This document shows positions 35,506 to 43,320 of a stretch of DNA of 64,000 nt, in pieces. Where the stretch lies: positions 1 through 64,000 of the forward strand of contig BJHF01000004.1 in assembly GCA_014191855.1 (NCBI GenBank), read 5' to 3'. Origin of the DNA: Deltaproteobacteria bacterium (lineage in GTDB: Bacteria > Myxococcota_A > UBA796 > SXON01). The notes beneath the pieces are model-generated. The model saw only the letters and a program-made list of their open reading frames with translations, made no database searches and had not been told where the DNA came from. Both the position numbers and the translations under genes were made by a program. Within the stretch, counting starts at the first letter, position 1. Each line of letters opens with the position of its first letter.

Positions 35506-37856
35506 AGTCGCGCCCCTGGCTCGCTCCGCTCCTGTTCTTCGTGATCGTGGCGTTCTTATTGGCGCCCTCGGCGGCGGTCGGCCAGGGCGTCTTCGGGCAC
35601 CACGATCTTCGCCACCACCACCTGCCGTGGCGGGCGTGGGCGGCGCAGCGCTGGGGTGCGGGGGAGGTGCCGTGGTGGGCGAGCGGTGCGGCCAATGGGT
35701 TCCCGCTGCTCGCCGAGGGAGAAGGCGGGCTTTTGTACCTGCCCACGATGCTCTTGTTCGTGCTGCTGCCGGATGGCCTGGCGCTCAACTGGAGCGTGCT
35801 CGGGCACCACGTGCTCGCCGCTATGGGGATGTGGGCGTTCGCCCGCGCGATCGGGCTTCGCCAAGCGGCCCCGGTGCTCGTCGGCCTCGCTTGGGGGTTC
35901 AGCGGTTTCCTGGTGTCGCACGCCCTCTACCTGGGGATGCAGAACGGCCTCGCCTGGATGGGCTGGCTGCTGTTCGCGACGGTCACGCGCCGAACCTGGC
36001 TCACCGCGCTCGGCATCGGGATGCTCGGCCTGGCCGGGCACCCCCAGGCTGCGGCGTTCGCGGGGTTGCTCGTGGGGGTTCATGCCTTGGTGAGCCTACG
36101 CGGTCGCGATCTCGGGCGGTGGTTCGGCGGCGCGGCGGCCGGCGGGCTGATCGCTGCTCCGCAGGTGCTTGCGAGCCTGGAGTTGGGTCGGTTCTCCATG
36201 CGCGAGGGCGGTGTCAGCGCGGTATTTGCCAACATCGGCGCCATGCCGATCCAGGAGATGGTCGGCTTCGTGCTGCCGTATGCGTTCGGCTTCGATCGCC
36301 CCGCCGACATTCCCGAAACCTACTACCACCGCGCCACCGGGTACTGGGGCGCCGGCGTGAACAGTTGGGAGACGTGTGTTTACGTGGGCGTGCCGCTCGC
36401 GGTGCTGGCGGTCCTCGGCCTCCGTCGCAGCAAGTTTTGGGGCGGCGTGCTCGCCGTCTCCCTGCTCTTGATGCTCGGCGGCCCTACGTGGGCGCTCATC
36501 CGCCACCTCCCCGGCTTCGAGTTCTTCCGCTTCCCCGGGCGCTTCGCCCTGGTGGCGGTCGCTGCGCTCTCCGTGCTGGCCGGCTATGGCCTCGACGAAG
36601 TTCGACGTCATTTGCGGCCCCGAACCGTCGCCCTGGGCTGCCTATGGGTTGCCGCGCTGTTCACGCTGAGCACCGGCTTCGCCCAGCTCGGCCTGCACAC
36701 GAGGCGCACCGAGCTCTCCGGCTGGTTGGACGGTCACTTTCGCGCCCAGCTCGACCTGCCGCCCCCACCGCCGGGGCTCTCCTTGCTGGCCGCCGCCGCC
36801 CTCCCGTCTCCCGAGCCCGAAGAGGCCTCCGCGATCCGCGGGAAGGTGCTCCGCATCCTCGCGGACCTCGACCGCAGCACGAACCCCCGTTCGCCCAGGG
36901 TGTTTGTGCCGCTCGCGATGCTCCTCCTCACGGCCGCGTGCGTGCGCCGTCCCCGCCTGCTCGTGGCCCTGGTCGCGCTCGATCTGCTGGGCTTCGGTCG
37001 CGACTACCACCCGACGGTTCCCCCCGAGACCATCGAAGCGCACCCGCCCTGGCTCGCCCCGGTGATGACGACGCCGGGCGGCTACCGCACGACCGTGCTC
37101 GACCGTCGTATCAACAGCACGCTCGACGGCACGTTGCTCTCCGCCAGCCTCGGCCTCCCGCTCGGCACGAACGACGTCATCGTGCCTTCACCGCTGCTCC
37201 TCGTCCGCAACGACGCCCTCCTCGCCGCAGCCGGCCTCGACGTCGGGGACAAGGGCGCCGCCAAGGTGCAACGACTGCTCGCCCACCTCAACGTGGCTCG
37301 ACGTTTGTCCGTGCGCTGGATCGCGTCGATCCACGAGCTACCAGGGTTGATCCCGCGTGTTCGCGGCGAGTATTTTGTGTTTGAGGATCCGCAGACGCTA
37401 CCTCGGGCCCGGGTGGTGCCGTGTGTGCGCGGCGTCGCCAGCGCGGACGAGGCTTATGTTGCGACGCTCGAAGAAGATCCCCGAGGCACGGTGGTGATCG
37501 AAGGCGCGGTGACCACGTGCGCGGAGGGTGCGGTCGCGACGGCGGTGTCGGCCGAGATCACGGAATACCTGGACACCGTGGTGACGATCCTGGCAACAGG
37601 CCCCGGCACCCTGGTTTTGGCAGACACGAACTACCCGGGGTGGACGGCCACTGTGGATGGACTGCCCGCCGAGATCGGGCAGGCGGATCTCGTGATGCGG
37701 GCGGTTGCGCTCGGGCCGGGCGAGCATGAGGTGAAGTTCAGGTTTGATCCTGGATTGGCGGGAGTAGCGCTTTGGGTTGGCGCTAGCGTTTTGGCGTTGG
37801 TCGTTGGAGGCGGAATTTGGGTGGAGCGGGGGAGGGCGGTGAGGGGGAGGGGATAG
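35502..37856 (+). CDS. YfhO-like polytopic membrane protein (GT-C fold candidate)
   Basis: The protein has 784 residues. About a dozen hydrophobic helices lie in the first 430 residues, with a first exterior loop GVFGHHDLRHHHLPWRAW as in YfhO/GT-C enzymes. A long exterior region follows, ending in the YfhO-like module TLVLADTNYPGWTATVDG...GEHEVKF and a last helix. In Gram-positive bacteria YfhO glycosylates lipoteichoic acid made by LtaS, a sulfatase-fold enzyme. Pairing with two such enzymes here suggests a comparable envelope-polymer or lipid modification pathway, which is inference only. It overlaps the preceding gene by 4 nt. The TAG stop is followed by hairpin copy C. Confidence 0.7.
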   Translation: MKSRPWLAPLLFFVIVAFLLAPSAAVGQGVFGHHDLRHHHLPWRAWAAQRWGAGEVPWWASGAANGFPLLAEGEGGLLYLPTMLLFVLLPDGLALNWSVLGHHVLAAMGMWAFARAIGLRQAAPVLVGLAWGFSGFLVSHALYLGMQNGLAWMGWLLFATVTRRTWLTALGIGMLGLAGHPQAAAFAGLLVGVHALVSLRGRDLGRWFGGAAAGGLIAAPQVLASLELGRFSMREGGVSAVFANIGAMPIQEMVGFVLPYAFGFDRPADIPETYYHRATGYWGAGVNSWETCVYVGVPLAVLAVLGLRRSKFWGGVLAVSLLLMLGGPTWALIRHLPGFEFFRFPGRFALVAVAALSVLAGYGLDEVRRHLRPRTVALGCLWVAALFTLSTGFAQLGLHTRRTELSGWLDGHFRAQLDLPPPPPGLSLLAAAALPSPEPEEASAIRGKVLRILADLDRSTNPRSPRVFVPLAMLLLTAACVRRPRLLVALVALDLLGFGRDYHPTVPPETIEAHPPWLAPVMTTPGGYRTTVLDRRINSTLDGTLLSASLGLPLGTNDVIVPSPLLLVRNDALLAAAGLDVGDKGAAKVQRLLAHLNVARRLSVRWIASIHELPGLIPRVRGEYFVFEDPQTLPRARVVPCVRGVASADEAYVATLEEDPRGTVVIEGAVTTCAEGAVATAVSAEITEYLDTVVTILATGPGTLVLADTNYPGWTATVDGLPAEIGQADLVMRAVALGPGEHEVKFRFDPGLAGVALWVGASVLALVVGGGIWVERGRAVRGRG

Positions 37857-37863
37857 CGTCTGG

Positions 37864-37914
37864 GCGGTGCTCAGTCCCGGTCCCCTTCCTCAGGCGTGGG
37901 TAGGGGAGCACCGC
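37864..37914. repeat. Stop-proximal hairpin element, copy C
   Basis: Perfect arms GCGGTGCTC (37864-37872) and GAGCACCGC (37906-37914) enclose 33 nt with CCCGGTCCCC, TCAGGCG and GGGTAGGG. The inner part is nearly identical to copy A, while the arms differ. It begins 7 nt after the TAG stop. Confidence 0.7.
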
Positions 37915-38027
37915 GGCGCCCCCCTGGCCGTCACGCTGTCGCGATACGACCTCACCATCGCACGGACGGCACCTCGGCGCCGCGCCTGGCGCTGCCTCGC
38001 CGCCCCATCGGGCGGCATCGTCGCCAC

Positions 38028-38255
38028 TGTCGCGACACACTCTCACATCCGCGGGGGCGGCGCTTCGCTCCCCCCGATGTGAGACCCCCCCGGGGCGATG
38101 TGAGAGTCGCCTCCTACGTTATGAGCGCGTTTGGGTCCGAATTTCTCACCCCGCGCCGAGCGAGGCGCTCGCCCTCGCCGATCTGAGAACTTCCGTCGAA
38201 AAACCTTCTCACTTCGCGCGGAGGGGCCGGCCGCTCCTCGCGATGTGAGAATCGG
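38028..38255. repeat. Dispersed ~180-bp intergenic element, copy 2, with TGTCGCGACA
   Basis: TGTCGCGACA (38028-38037) is followed by GTGAGA/TTCTCAC heptamers and a stretch colinear with 7510-7690 (GATGTGAGAGTCGC, GAGGCGCTCGC, GATCTGAGAA, TTCTCACTTC, GGGGCCGGCCGC, GTGAGAATC). A near-copy of the palindrome (TGTCGCGATA) is at 37937. No gene is visible between 37857 and 38293. Confidence 0.7.
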
Positions 38256-38293
38256 AGGCGCACACGGCCGAACGGACGCTACGCCGCGCCCCC

Positions 38294-39577
38294 CTACAAA
38301 AACACGCACCCCTCCGCGTTGCACCACCCCGTCACGCCGTCCTCGATGGCGTAGTCGCCGGGGATCGTGCTCACGTCGATCGGGGAGTTGTCGCGCTCCG
38401 AGCCGGTGATGCCGAGGTCGAGGGTGATGAACTCCACGAGGGAGCGCGCGTCGGTCGTGATGACGCCGCCGGTCACGGAGGTGTTTCTGAACACCCCCGA
38501 CGTTGCGTCGCCGAAGATCTGCATCTCCGCCGGACCGCGCAGCGCGATCGCGCCGCCCGCCGGCGCCGTGTTTGCCTCGATCAGCACCGTATGAACGCCC
38601 ACGAACGCGCCGGACGCCCCCGCATCCGCGGCGATGGCGCCGCCTTCCTCGGTGGCTTCGTTGTCCTCGAACGTTGTGTTGTTGAACTCGGTGTAGCCGC
38701 CGCCCACCCAAGCCGCGCCGCCCACCGTGGCCGTGTTCGAGGAGAACGAGCCTCGGAACTGGTAGAGCGTGCAGCCGTCGTTGGCCAGCGCGCCCCCGCG
38801 CTCCGCGGTGTTGCCGACGAAAACATCGTCATCGAGGCTCAAGATGTGGTCACCGTCGCAGCTCAGTCCGCCGCCGTTCTCGCCCGCGCCCCCGGTGATC
38901 GTGAAGCCTCGCAGCGCCACCGAGCGCCCCCGAGCGCCCTGCACGGTCACGACGGTGCCGGACCCCGCCCCGTCCAGCGTCGTGAGGAAGGCCCCCGCAG
39001 GTGCCTCCACCGCTACGTCGTTCGACACGATCAACCGGACGTACCACGTCCCCGCGCACACGTTGAGCGTGCCGGGCTCGTCGAGCGTCAGCTCCGCGGG
39101 CACCTCCGCCGCGCCCGTCAGCGCCGACGTTTTATCGCTCGCGCCGCTCTCGCCGATGAACGTGGCGAGGCCGTCTTCGCCCGTCGCCGTATCGCAGTCG
39201 TTGTCGAGCCCGTCGCACTGCTCCGGAGCACCGGGATTGACGTTGGGATCCTCGTCGTCACAGTCCGTCGACGAAGCCGAGTATTTCCACGTCGGGCACC
39301 CCTCACCGACCACGAAGCCAGACCCGTACCCGTCCACATCCTCGTCTTCGTAAAGCGGGCCCGGGCCGCCCTGCGCCGGATCGGAGTCGTCGCAGTCTTT
39401 CTGGTTGGCCACCCCCCCCGCGGCGCAGACGGGCACCGACTCGTACCCGAGCCCGTCCCCGTCGGCGTCCTCGAACCTCGGCTCCCAGTCGGGGCAAGGA
39501 TTCGCCTTCTCGGACGTGTCGCCCTCGCAATCGCAGCATGCGGAGAGGAACCAGAGCGGCAGCAGGAGAGCGCGCAT
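38294..39577 (-). CDS. Lipoprotein with MopE motifs and a right-handed beta-helix
   Basis: The protein has 427 residues with lipoprotein signal MRALLLPLWFLSAC. The N-terminal third has MopE-type repeats (DADGDGLGYESVPVC, KDCDDSDPAQGGPG, STDCDDEDPNVNPGAPEQCDGLDNDCD). The rest has repeating turns (ITGGAGENGGGLSC, FVGNTAERGGALAN, FEDNEATEEGGAIAA, IEANTAPAGGAIAL) typical of parallel beta-helix, polymorphic-outer-membrane-protein-like folds. It is probably exposed on the surface. TACGCT lies 8 nt before the start. It diverges from the small membrane protein gene. Confidence 0.8.
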   Translation of the reverse strand: MRALLLPLWFLSACCDCEGDTSEKANPCPDWEPRFEDADGDGLGYESVPVCAAGGVANQKDCDDSDPAQGGPGPLYEDEDVDGYGSGFVVGEGCPTWKYSASSTDCDDEDPNVNPGAPEQCDGLDNDCDTATGEDGLATFIGESGASDKTSALTGAAEVPAELTLDEPGTLNVCAGTWYVRLIVSNDVAVEAPAGAFLTTLDGAGSGTVVTVQGARGRSVALRGFTITGGAGENGGGLSCDGDHILSLDDDVFVGNTAERGGALANDGCTLYQFRGSFSSNTATVGGAAWVGGGYTEFNNTTFEDNEATEEGGAIAADAGASGAFVGVHTVLIEANTAPAGGAIALRGPAEMQIFGDATSGVFRNTSVTGGVITTDARSLVEFITLDLGITGSERDNSPIDVSTIPGDYAIEDGVTGWCNAEGCVFL

Positions 39578-39585
39578 CGGTCATC

Positions 39586-39608
39586 AGCGTAGCCCCCAGT
39601 GCTATCCT
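39586..39608. promoter_or_regulatory. Compact divergent pair of leaderless -10 boxes
   Basis: On the minus strand TACGCT (39586-39591) lies 8 nt before the ATG at 39577. On the plus strand TATCCT (39603-39608) lies 7 nt before the ATG at 39616. The two genes are separated by only 38 bp. Confidence 0.5.
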
Positions 39609-39615
39609 GCGCCGC

Positions 39616-40074
39616 ATGGCCTCCCAGAACCCCTTCGACGCCCTCCCGACCGGCACCTCCGACCCCGCCGCGCCCACCGGAGCCCGGGTCTACTCCCCGG
39701 CGCAGGTGCTCGGCGCGACGTTCTTTGGAGGCGTGCTGGCCGGCTCCATCTTGATCGGCTTGAACCACCGGAGTCATGGTCAATCCGAGCGCGCGATGTG
39801 GACGGTGGCGGCGGGCGTGGCCGGCACCGCGGTGCTCCTCGGGATCGGCATGATGCTCCCGGAGAACTTCCCCAGCATGGGCATCCCGATCGGCTCGATG
39901 TTCGCGATGCGCGGCTACGCGCAGACCCTGCAGGCGGCGGGCTACGGGCGCGACGTCCGGGAGGCGCCATCGGGTCCACTCGGCGTTGTTGTTGCGGTGG
40001 GCATCGGCTGCTTCGTGCTGATGATGATCGCGGTCGTTGCGCTGGTTCTGGCGGCGGAGGCGGCAGGCGTCTGA
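39616..40074 (+). CDS. Small polytopic membrane protein of unknown function
   Basis: The protein has 152 residues. After a short soluble N terminus (MASQNPFDALPTGTSDPAAP), three hydrophobic helices are visible: VLGATFFGGVLAGSILIGL, AAGVAGTAVLLGIGMML and a C-terminal VVVAVGIGCFVLMMIAVVALVLA. No motif points to a function. The ATG at 39616 is chosen because a TATCCT box precedes it by 7 nt; longer frames upstream overlap the divergent gene. Confidence 0.65.
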   Translation: MASQNPFDALPTGTSDPAAPTGARVYSPAQVLGATFFGGVLAGSILIGLNHRSHGQSERAMWTVAAGVAGTAVLLGIGMMLPENFPSMGIPIGSMFAMRGYAQTLQAAGYGRDVREAPSGPLGVVVAVGIGCFVLMMIAVVALVLAAEAAGV

Positions 40075-40171
40075 GCTTCACACAACTTCACATCCCCGCA
40101 AACCCCGCGAAACGGTCGGTGCCGAGACTGTGTGGGCGGACGATTCCCGCCCGCATCCAGGAGCAACGACC

Positions 40172-40750
40172 ATGTCGGAAACCGAAACCACCCCCACCCC
40201 CGAAACCCCCAACACCAACGGCCGCTGCGGCAAGGGCGAGGGCAACTGCCGCGGCGGACACCGTCGCGGCCGCGGCTTCCGCCGCTTCTTCGGCGCGGCC
40301 CTCTTCATCGGCTGCCTCGTCGGCGTGCCGTGGGCGGTCGCGCACGCGGCGGGCGGCCACGGCTTTGGCGGCGGCTGCCACGGCAACGGGGCGCCGAAGA
40401 CCGCCGAGGAGCTGCGCGAGCACATGGGCAAGGGCGCGGGCTTCATGCTCAACAAGGTCGACGCAACCCCCGAACAGGAGGCGCAGGTCGATGCCGTACT
40501 CGACCGCGTGGCCCCCGAGCTGTTCGCCCTGAAGGACGACAAGGAGGCGCTGCACCAGGACATCCGCGCCGCCCTCACTGCGCCCGAAGTGAACGCCGAC
40601 GAGGTGGAGTTGCTGCGCAAGGAGGGGCTGCAGTTGGCGGACGACGCCAGCAAGATCGTGATCGGGGGCATCCTGGAGATCGCCCGCGCGCTCACGCCTG
40701 AGCAGCGGATCGAGCTCGCCGACGCCGCAGCCAAGTTCCACCGGGAATAA
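40172..40750 (+). CDS. Spy/CpxP-like periplasmic protein, membrane-anchored
   Basis: The protein has 192 residues from an ATG preceded by AGGAG. A Cys/His/Gly-rich cytosolic start (CGKGEGNCRGGHRRGRG) leads into one helix (FFGAALFIGCLVGVPWAVAHA) and a His/Gly/Cys-rich stretch (GGHGFGGGCHGNG). The helical periplasmic part ends with the LTxxQ-type motif ALTPEQRIEL of the Spy/CpxP family, whose members bind unfolded proteins or restrain a stress sensor. The response regulator gene starts 9 nt later, so this looks like a CpxP-CpxR-CpxA type envelope-stress or metal-stress operon. The metal-binding-like residues are an observation, not proof. Confidence 0.75.
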   Translation: MSETETTPTPETPNTNGRCGKGEGNCRGGHRRGRGFRRFFGAALFIGCLVGVPWAVAHAAGGHGFGGGCHGNGAPKTAEELREHMGKGAGFMLNKVDATPEQEAQVDAVLDRVAPELFALKDDKEALHQDIRAALTAPEVNADEVELLRKEGLQLADDASKIVIGGILEIARALTPEQRIELADAAAKFHRE

Positions 40751-40759
40751 GGGGCGGCG

Positions 40760-41440
40760 ATGGCCGACCGCGTGCTCCTCGTGGACGACGACGACCGCCT
40801 CGCGTCCATGCTCGCGACCTGGCTCGGCCAGCGCGGCGTGGGGGTGGAGCGGGCGCCGGATGGTCGCTCGGGCCTCGTCCGGGCGCGCGCCGGGGGGTTC
40901 GACGCGGTCGTGCTCGACGTGATGCTGCCCGACATGGAGGGGTTCGAGGTGCTACGCCAGCTTCGGGCCACCTCCTCCGTCCCGGTGCTCATGCTCACGG
41001 CCCGCGGCGATGAGCTGGATCGAATCGTGGGCTTGGAGCTGGGCGCGGACGACTACCTGCCCAAACCCTTCAATCCCCGGGAATTGCTTGCCCGGCTCCG
41101 GGCGATCCTGCGGCGGGGCGCGCCGGTCGGCCCCACCGAGCCGGTGCTCCGCTTCGACGATCTCGAGATCGACCGCGACGCGCGACAGGTGCGGGTGCGC
41201 GGCGAGGTGCGCCCGCTCACCGGCCACCAATGGGAGATCCTCCGGGTGTTGGCCGAGAACGCCGGTCGGGTGCTCACCCGGGCGCAGCTCATGGACAAGG
41301 TGCGCGGCGAGGAGCTGGAGGCCTTCGACCGCAGCATCGACGTACACATCTCGCGGATCCGCTCCGCCATTGAAGACGACGCCAAGGCCCCGCGCCGGAT
41401 CGTGACGCTCCGCGGCGCCGGGTACGTGTTCACCCGATGA
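40760..41440 (+). CDS. OmpR/CpxR-family response regulator
   Basis: The protein has 226 residues. Receiver domain: acidic pocket VDDDD (9-13), phospho-acceptor Asp53 in VVLDVMLPD, Thr80, and Lys102 in PKPF. A winged-helix OmpR-type DNA-binding domain follows (LTGHQWEILRVLAENAGRVLTRAQL ... VDVHISRIRSAIEDDAK ... IVTLRGAGYVF). It would be phosphorylated by the kinase encoded 13 nt downstream and probably controls its own operon. CpxR is the closest familiar relative by pattern, but the family assignment within OmpR-type regulators is approximate. Confidence 0.92.
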   Translation: MADRVLLVDDDDRLASMLATWLGQRGVGVERAPDGRSGLVRARAGGFDAVVLDVMLPDMEGFEVLRQLRATSSVPVLMLTARGDELDRIVGLELGADDYLPKPFNPRELLARLRAILRRGAPVGPTEPVLRFDDLEIDRDARQVRVRGEVRPLTGHQWEILRVLAENAGRVLTRAQLMDKVRGEELEAFDRSIDVHISRIRSAIEDDAKAPRRIVTLRGAGYVFTR

Positions 41441-41453
41441 GCCGGGCGAGCCG

Positions 41454-42701
41454 ATGATGCGACGCCACCTCTACCTCCAGATCTACGCGGCGTTCGTGCT
41501 GATCGGCGTGATGTCGGTGTGCGCGGCGGGGTTCGTGGCGCAGACCCTCTTTGACGGGCGCAAGCTCCCCGATCCCCTCGGGCCTGTCGCAGCGCTGGTG
41601 GCGGAGCAGATCGACCCGGCCGACCCGAAGGCGAGCACCGCAGCCGTGGGCGAGCGCCTGCACCTGCGGCTCACGCTGTGGGACGAGGGCTTGCACCCGC
41701 TCGGGTGGAACGGCGAATTGCTCAAGCAGCCCGACCCCCGAGAGGGCGAGGTCCAGTGGCTCAAGTGGGAGCAAGGCCCGGCGGCGGCCGTACGCCTCGC
41801 CGACGGGCGTTGGCTGGGGCTCAGCTATTCCTGGGCGTTCGACCATCGCCATTTTCTGATCGGGCTTGGTGTGCTGATCGCGGTGACCTCCGCGCTCACC
41901 CTCCCCCTCGCGCGACGCATCACCCGCCGATTGGAGCGCTTGCGCGCGGTCGTGGATCGATGGGGCGCCGGCGAGCTGGGCGCGCGGTTCCCGGTGCACG
42001 GTCGCGACGAGGTTGCCGAGCTTGGTCGTGGCTTCAACCTCGCCGCCGACAAGGTGCAGGGCCTGCTCGACAGCCAGCGAAAGATGCTCGCGAGCGCCTC
42101 GCACGAGCTGCGGAGCCCCCTGGCGCGGGTCCGGATGGCCGTGGAGTTGTTGGACGATGGCACGCCCGAACAAACGGCGCTCGTTGCCGGTGTGGGTCGC
42201 GACATAGAGGAGCTGGACGAGCTGGTAGGCGACCTGCTACTGGCCAGCCGGCTGCAGGCGCGGCCGGAGCCGGGCCCCCGGGAGCGCGTCGATCTCCTGG
42301 CGTTGGCGGTGGAAGAAGGCGCGCGCGTGGGGGCGGAGGTTCGGGGCGTCGCGGCCTCGGTTTCAGCCGATCCTCGGATGCTGCGTCGGGCGGTGCGGAA
42401 CCTGCTGGAGAACGCCCGCCGTTACGGCGGGAGCGCGTCGGTGGAGGTGGAGATCTCCGCGGCGGGTGCGCGCGTGCTGTTGTCTGTCCTCGATCGCGGC
42501 CCCGGTGTGCCCGAGGCCGATCGGGCCCGCATCTTCGAGCCCTTCTTCCGGGTCGGTGGCCACGCGGAGGGGCGCGACGGCGGCGTGGGGTTGGGCCTCG
42601 CGCTCGTACGGGACATCGCGCAGCACCACGGGGGCGAGGTGCGCTATTCGCCGCGTGAAGGCGGCGGGAGCCGCTTCGAGGTGGAGCTTGCGGCGGGGTA
42701 A
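41454..42701 (+). CDS. CpxA-like sensor histidine kinase
   Basis: The protein has 415 residues. Two transmembrane helices (about 8-30 and 134-153) flank a periplasmic sensor of about 100 residues. A HAMP domain follows (154-205), then the DHp helix with ASHELRSPLARVR (phospho-acceptor His217) and an ATP-binding domain with NLLENARRY (N box), DRGPGVPEADRARIFEPFFR (G1/F) and GVGLGLALVRDIAQHHGG (G2). The sensor loop is short, as in CpxA. It is last in the stress operon. Its TAA stop lies in a hairpin shared with the convergent gene. Confidence 0.92.
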   Translation: MMRRHLYLQIYAAFVLIGVMSVCAAGFVAQTLFDGRKLPDPLGPVAALVAEQIDPADPKASTAAVGERLHLRLTLWDEGLHPLGWNGELLKQPDPREGEVQWLKWEQGPAAAVRLADGRWLGLSYSWAFDHRHFLIGLGVLIAVTSALTLPLARRITRRLERLRAVVDRWGAGELGARFPVHGRDEVAELGRGFNLAADKVQGLLDSQRKMLASASHELRSPLARVRMAVELLDDGTPEQTALVAGVGRDIEELDELVGDLLLASRLQARPEPGPRERVDLLALAVEEGARVGAEVRGVAASVSADPRMLRRAVRNLLENARRYGGSASVEVEISAAGARVLLSVLDRGPGVPEADRARIFEPFFRVGGHAEGRDGGVGLGLALVRDIAQHHGGEVRYSPREGGGSRFEVELAAG

Positions 42702-42722
42702 GCGCTCAGGCTTCCAGCGCTT
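42700..42722. terminator. Hairpin between convergent genes
   Basis: AAGCGCT (42700-42706) pairs with AGCGCTT (42716-42722) around a 9-nt loop that contains the end of the minus-strand gene's stop. The stem overlaps the TAA stop of the kinase gene. Confidence 0.45.
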
Positions 42723-43311
42723 CCAGCGCTTCCAGCGCGAACGTGAGGTTCGCGACGAGGCGGCCCAGGTTGTCCATCGTTTCGCCTTCGGTGTCCCCCC
42801 AGGCCCAGAACGAGATCATCAACTGGGTTCCCAGCGTTCCACCGGCTGAAGCGGCCAGCGCGAGGTAGCGCACCGGCACAATCGTCGTGCCGATCATCCC
42901 CCAGAGGAACCCAGGATCCCGGGAGTACAGGGCTCGGTGGAGCCCATCTTTGAGTCGCTCGATCCCGGCGCTCGGGATGTTGCGCTCAAGCTGCCGAAAA
43001 AGCACCATCACGCGCCCCGAGCAGCGCAGCTTCTTCGGGAAGGCCGCCGTGTCATTGGGCTGCGGCCCGGTGAACTCGCAGTCGTTCGATTCCAGGCTGC
43101 AGTCGGCGCGATTGACCTGCTCCAGCAGCCGATACATGCCTTCCATCGAAGCGTATCGCCGCCACGGGCGCAGATCCTCCAGGGCGGTGCGGATATGCTC
43201 CGGGGCCGCGGTGAGGTCGTAATACTGCCACTCGGGGTGGCCAACCGTCGTGAGCCAGGGATGCGAGCGCGGCTCGGTGAACGGCGCACCGTCGTACTCG
43301 CAGGTGTTCAT
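42706..43311 (-). CDS. Protein of unknown function, probably co-transcribed with the CotH-like gene
   Basis: The protein has 201 residues with no clear signal peptide. Four cysteines lie in the N-terminal half (NTCEYD, ADCSLESNDCEF, LRCSGR). A hydrophobic stretch (MIGTTIVPVRYLALAASAGG) is too weak to call a membrane helix with confidence. The extreme C terminus ALEALEALEA is encoded by three copies of a 9-bp repeat and may have lengthened by slippage. It starts 10 nt downstream of the CotH-like gene on the same strand. No family is recognised. Confidence 0.6.
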   Translation of the reverse strand: MNTCEYDGAPFTEPRSHPWLTTVGHPEWQYYDLTAAPEHIRTALEDLRPWRRYASMEGMYRLLEQVNRADCSLESNDCEFTGPQPNDTAAFPKKLRCSGRVMVLFRQLERNIPSAGIERLKDGLHRALYSRDPGFLWGMIGTTIVPVRYLALAASAGGTLGTQLMISFWAWGDTEGETMDNLGRLVANLTFALEALEALEA

Positions 43312-43320
43312 TGGGGGCCC

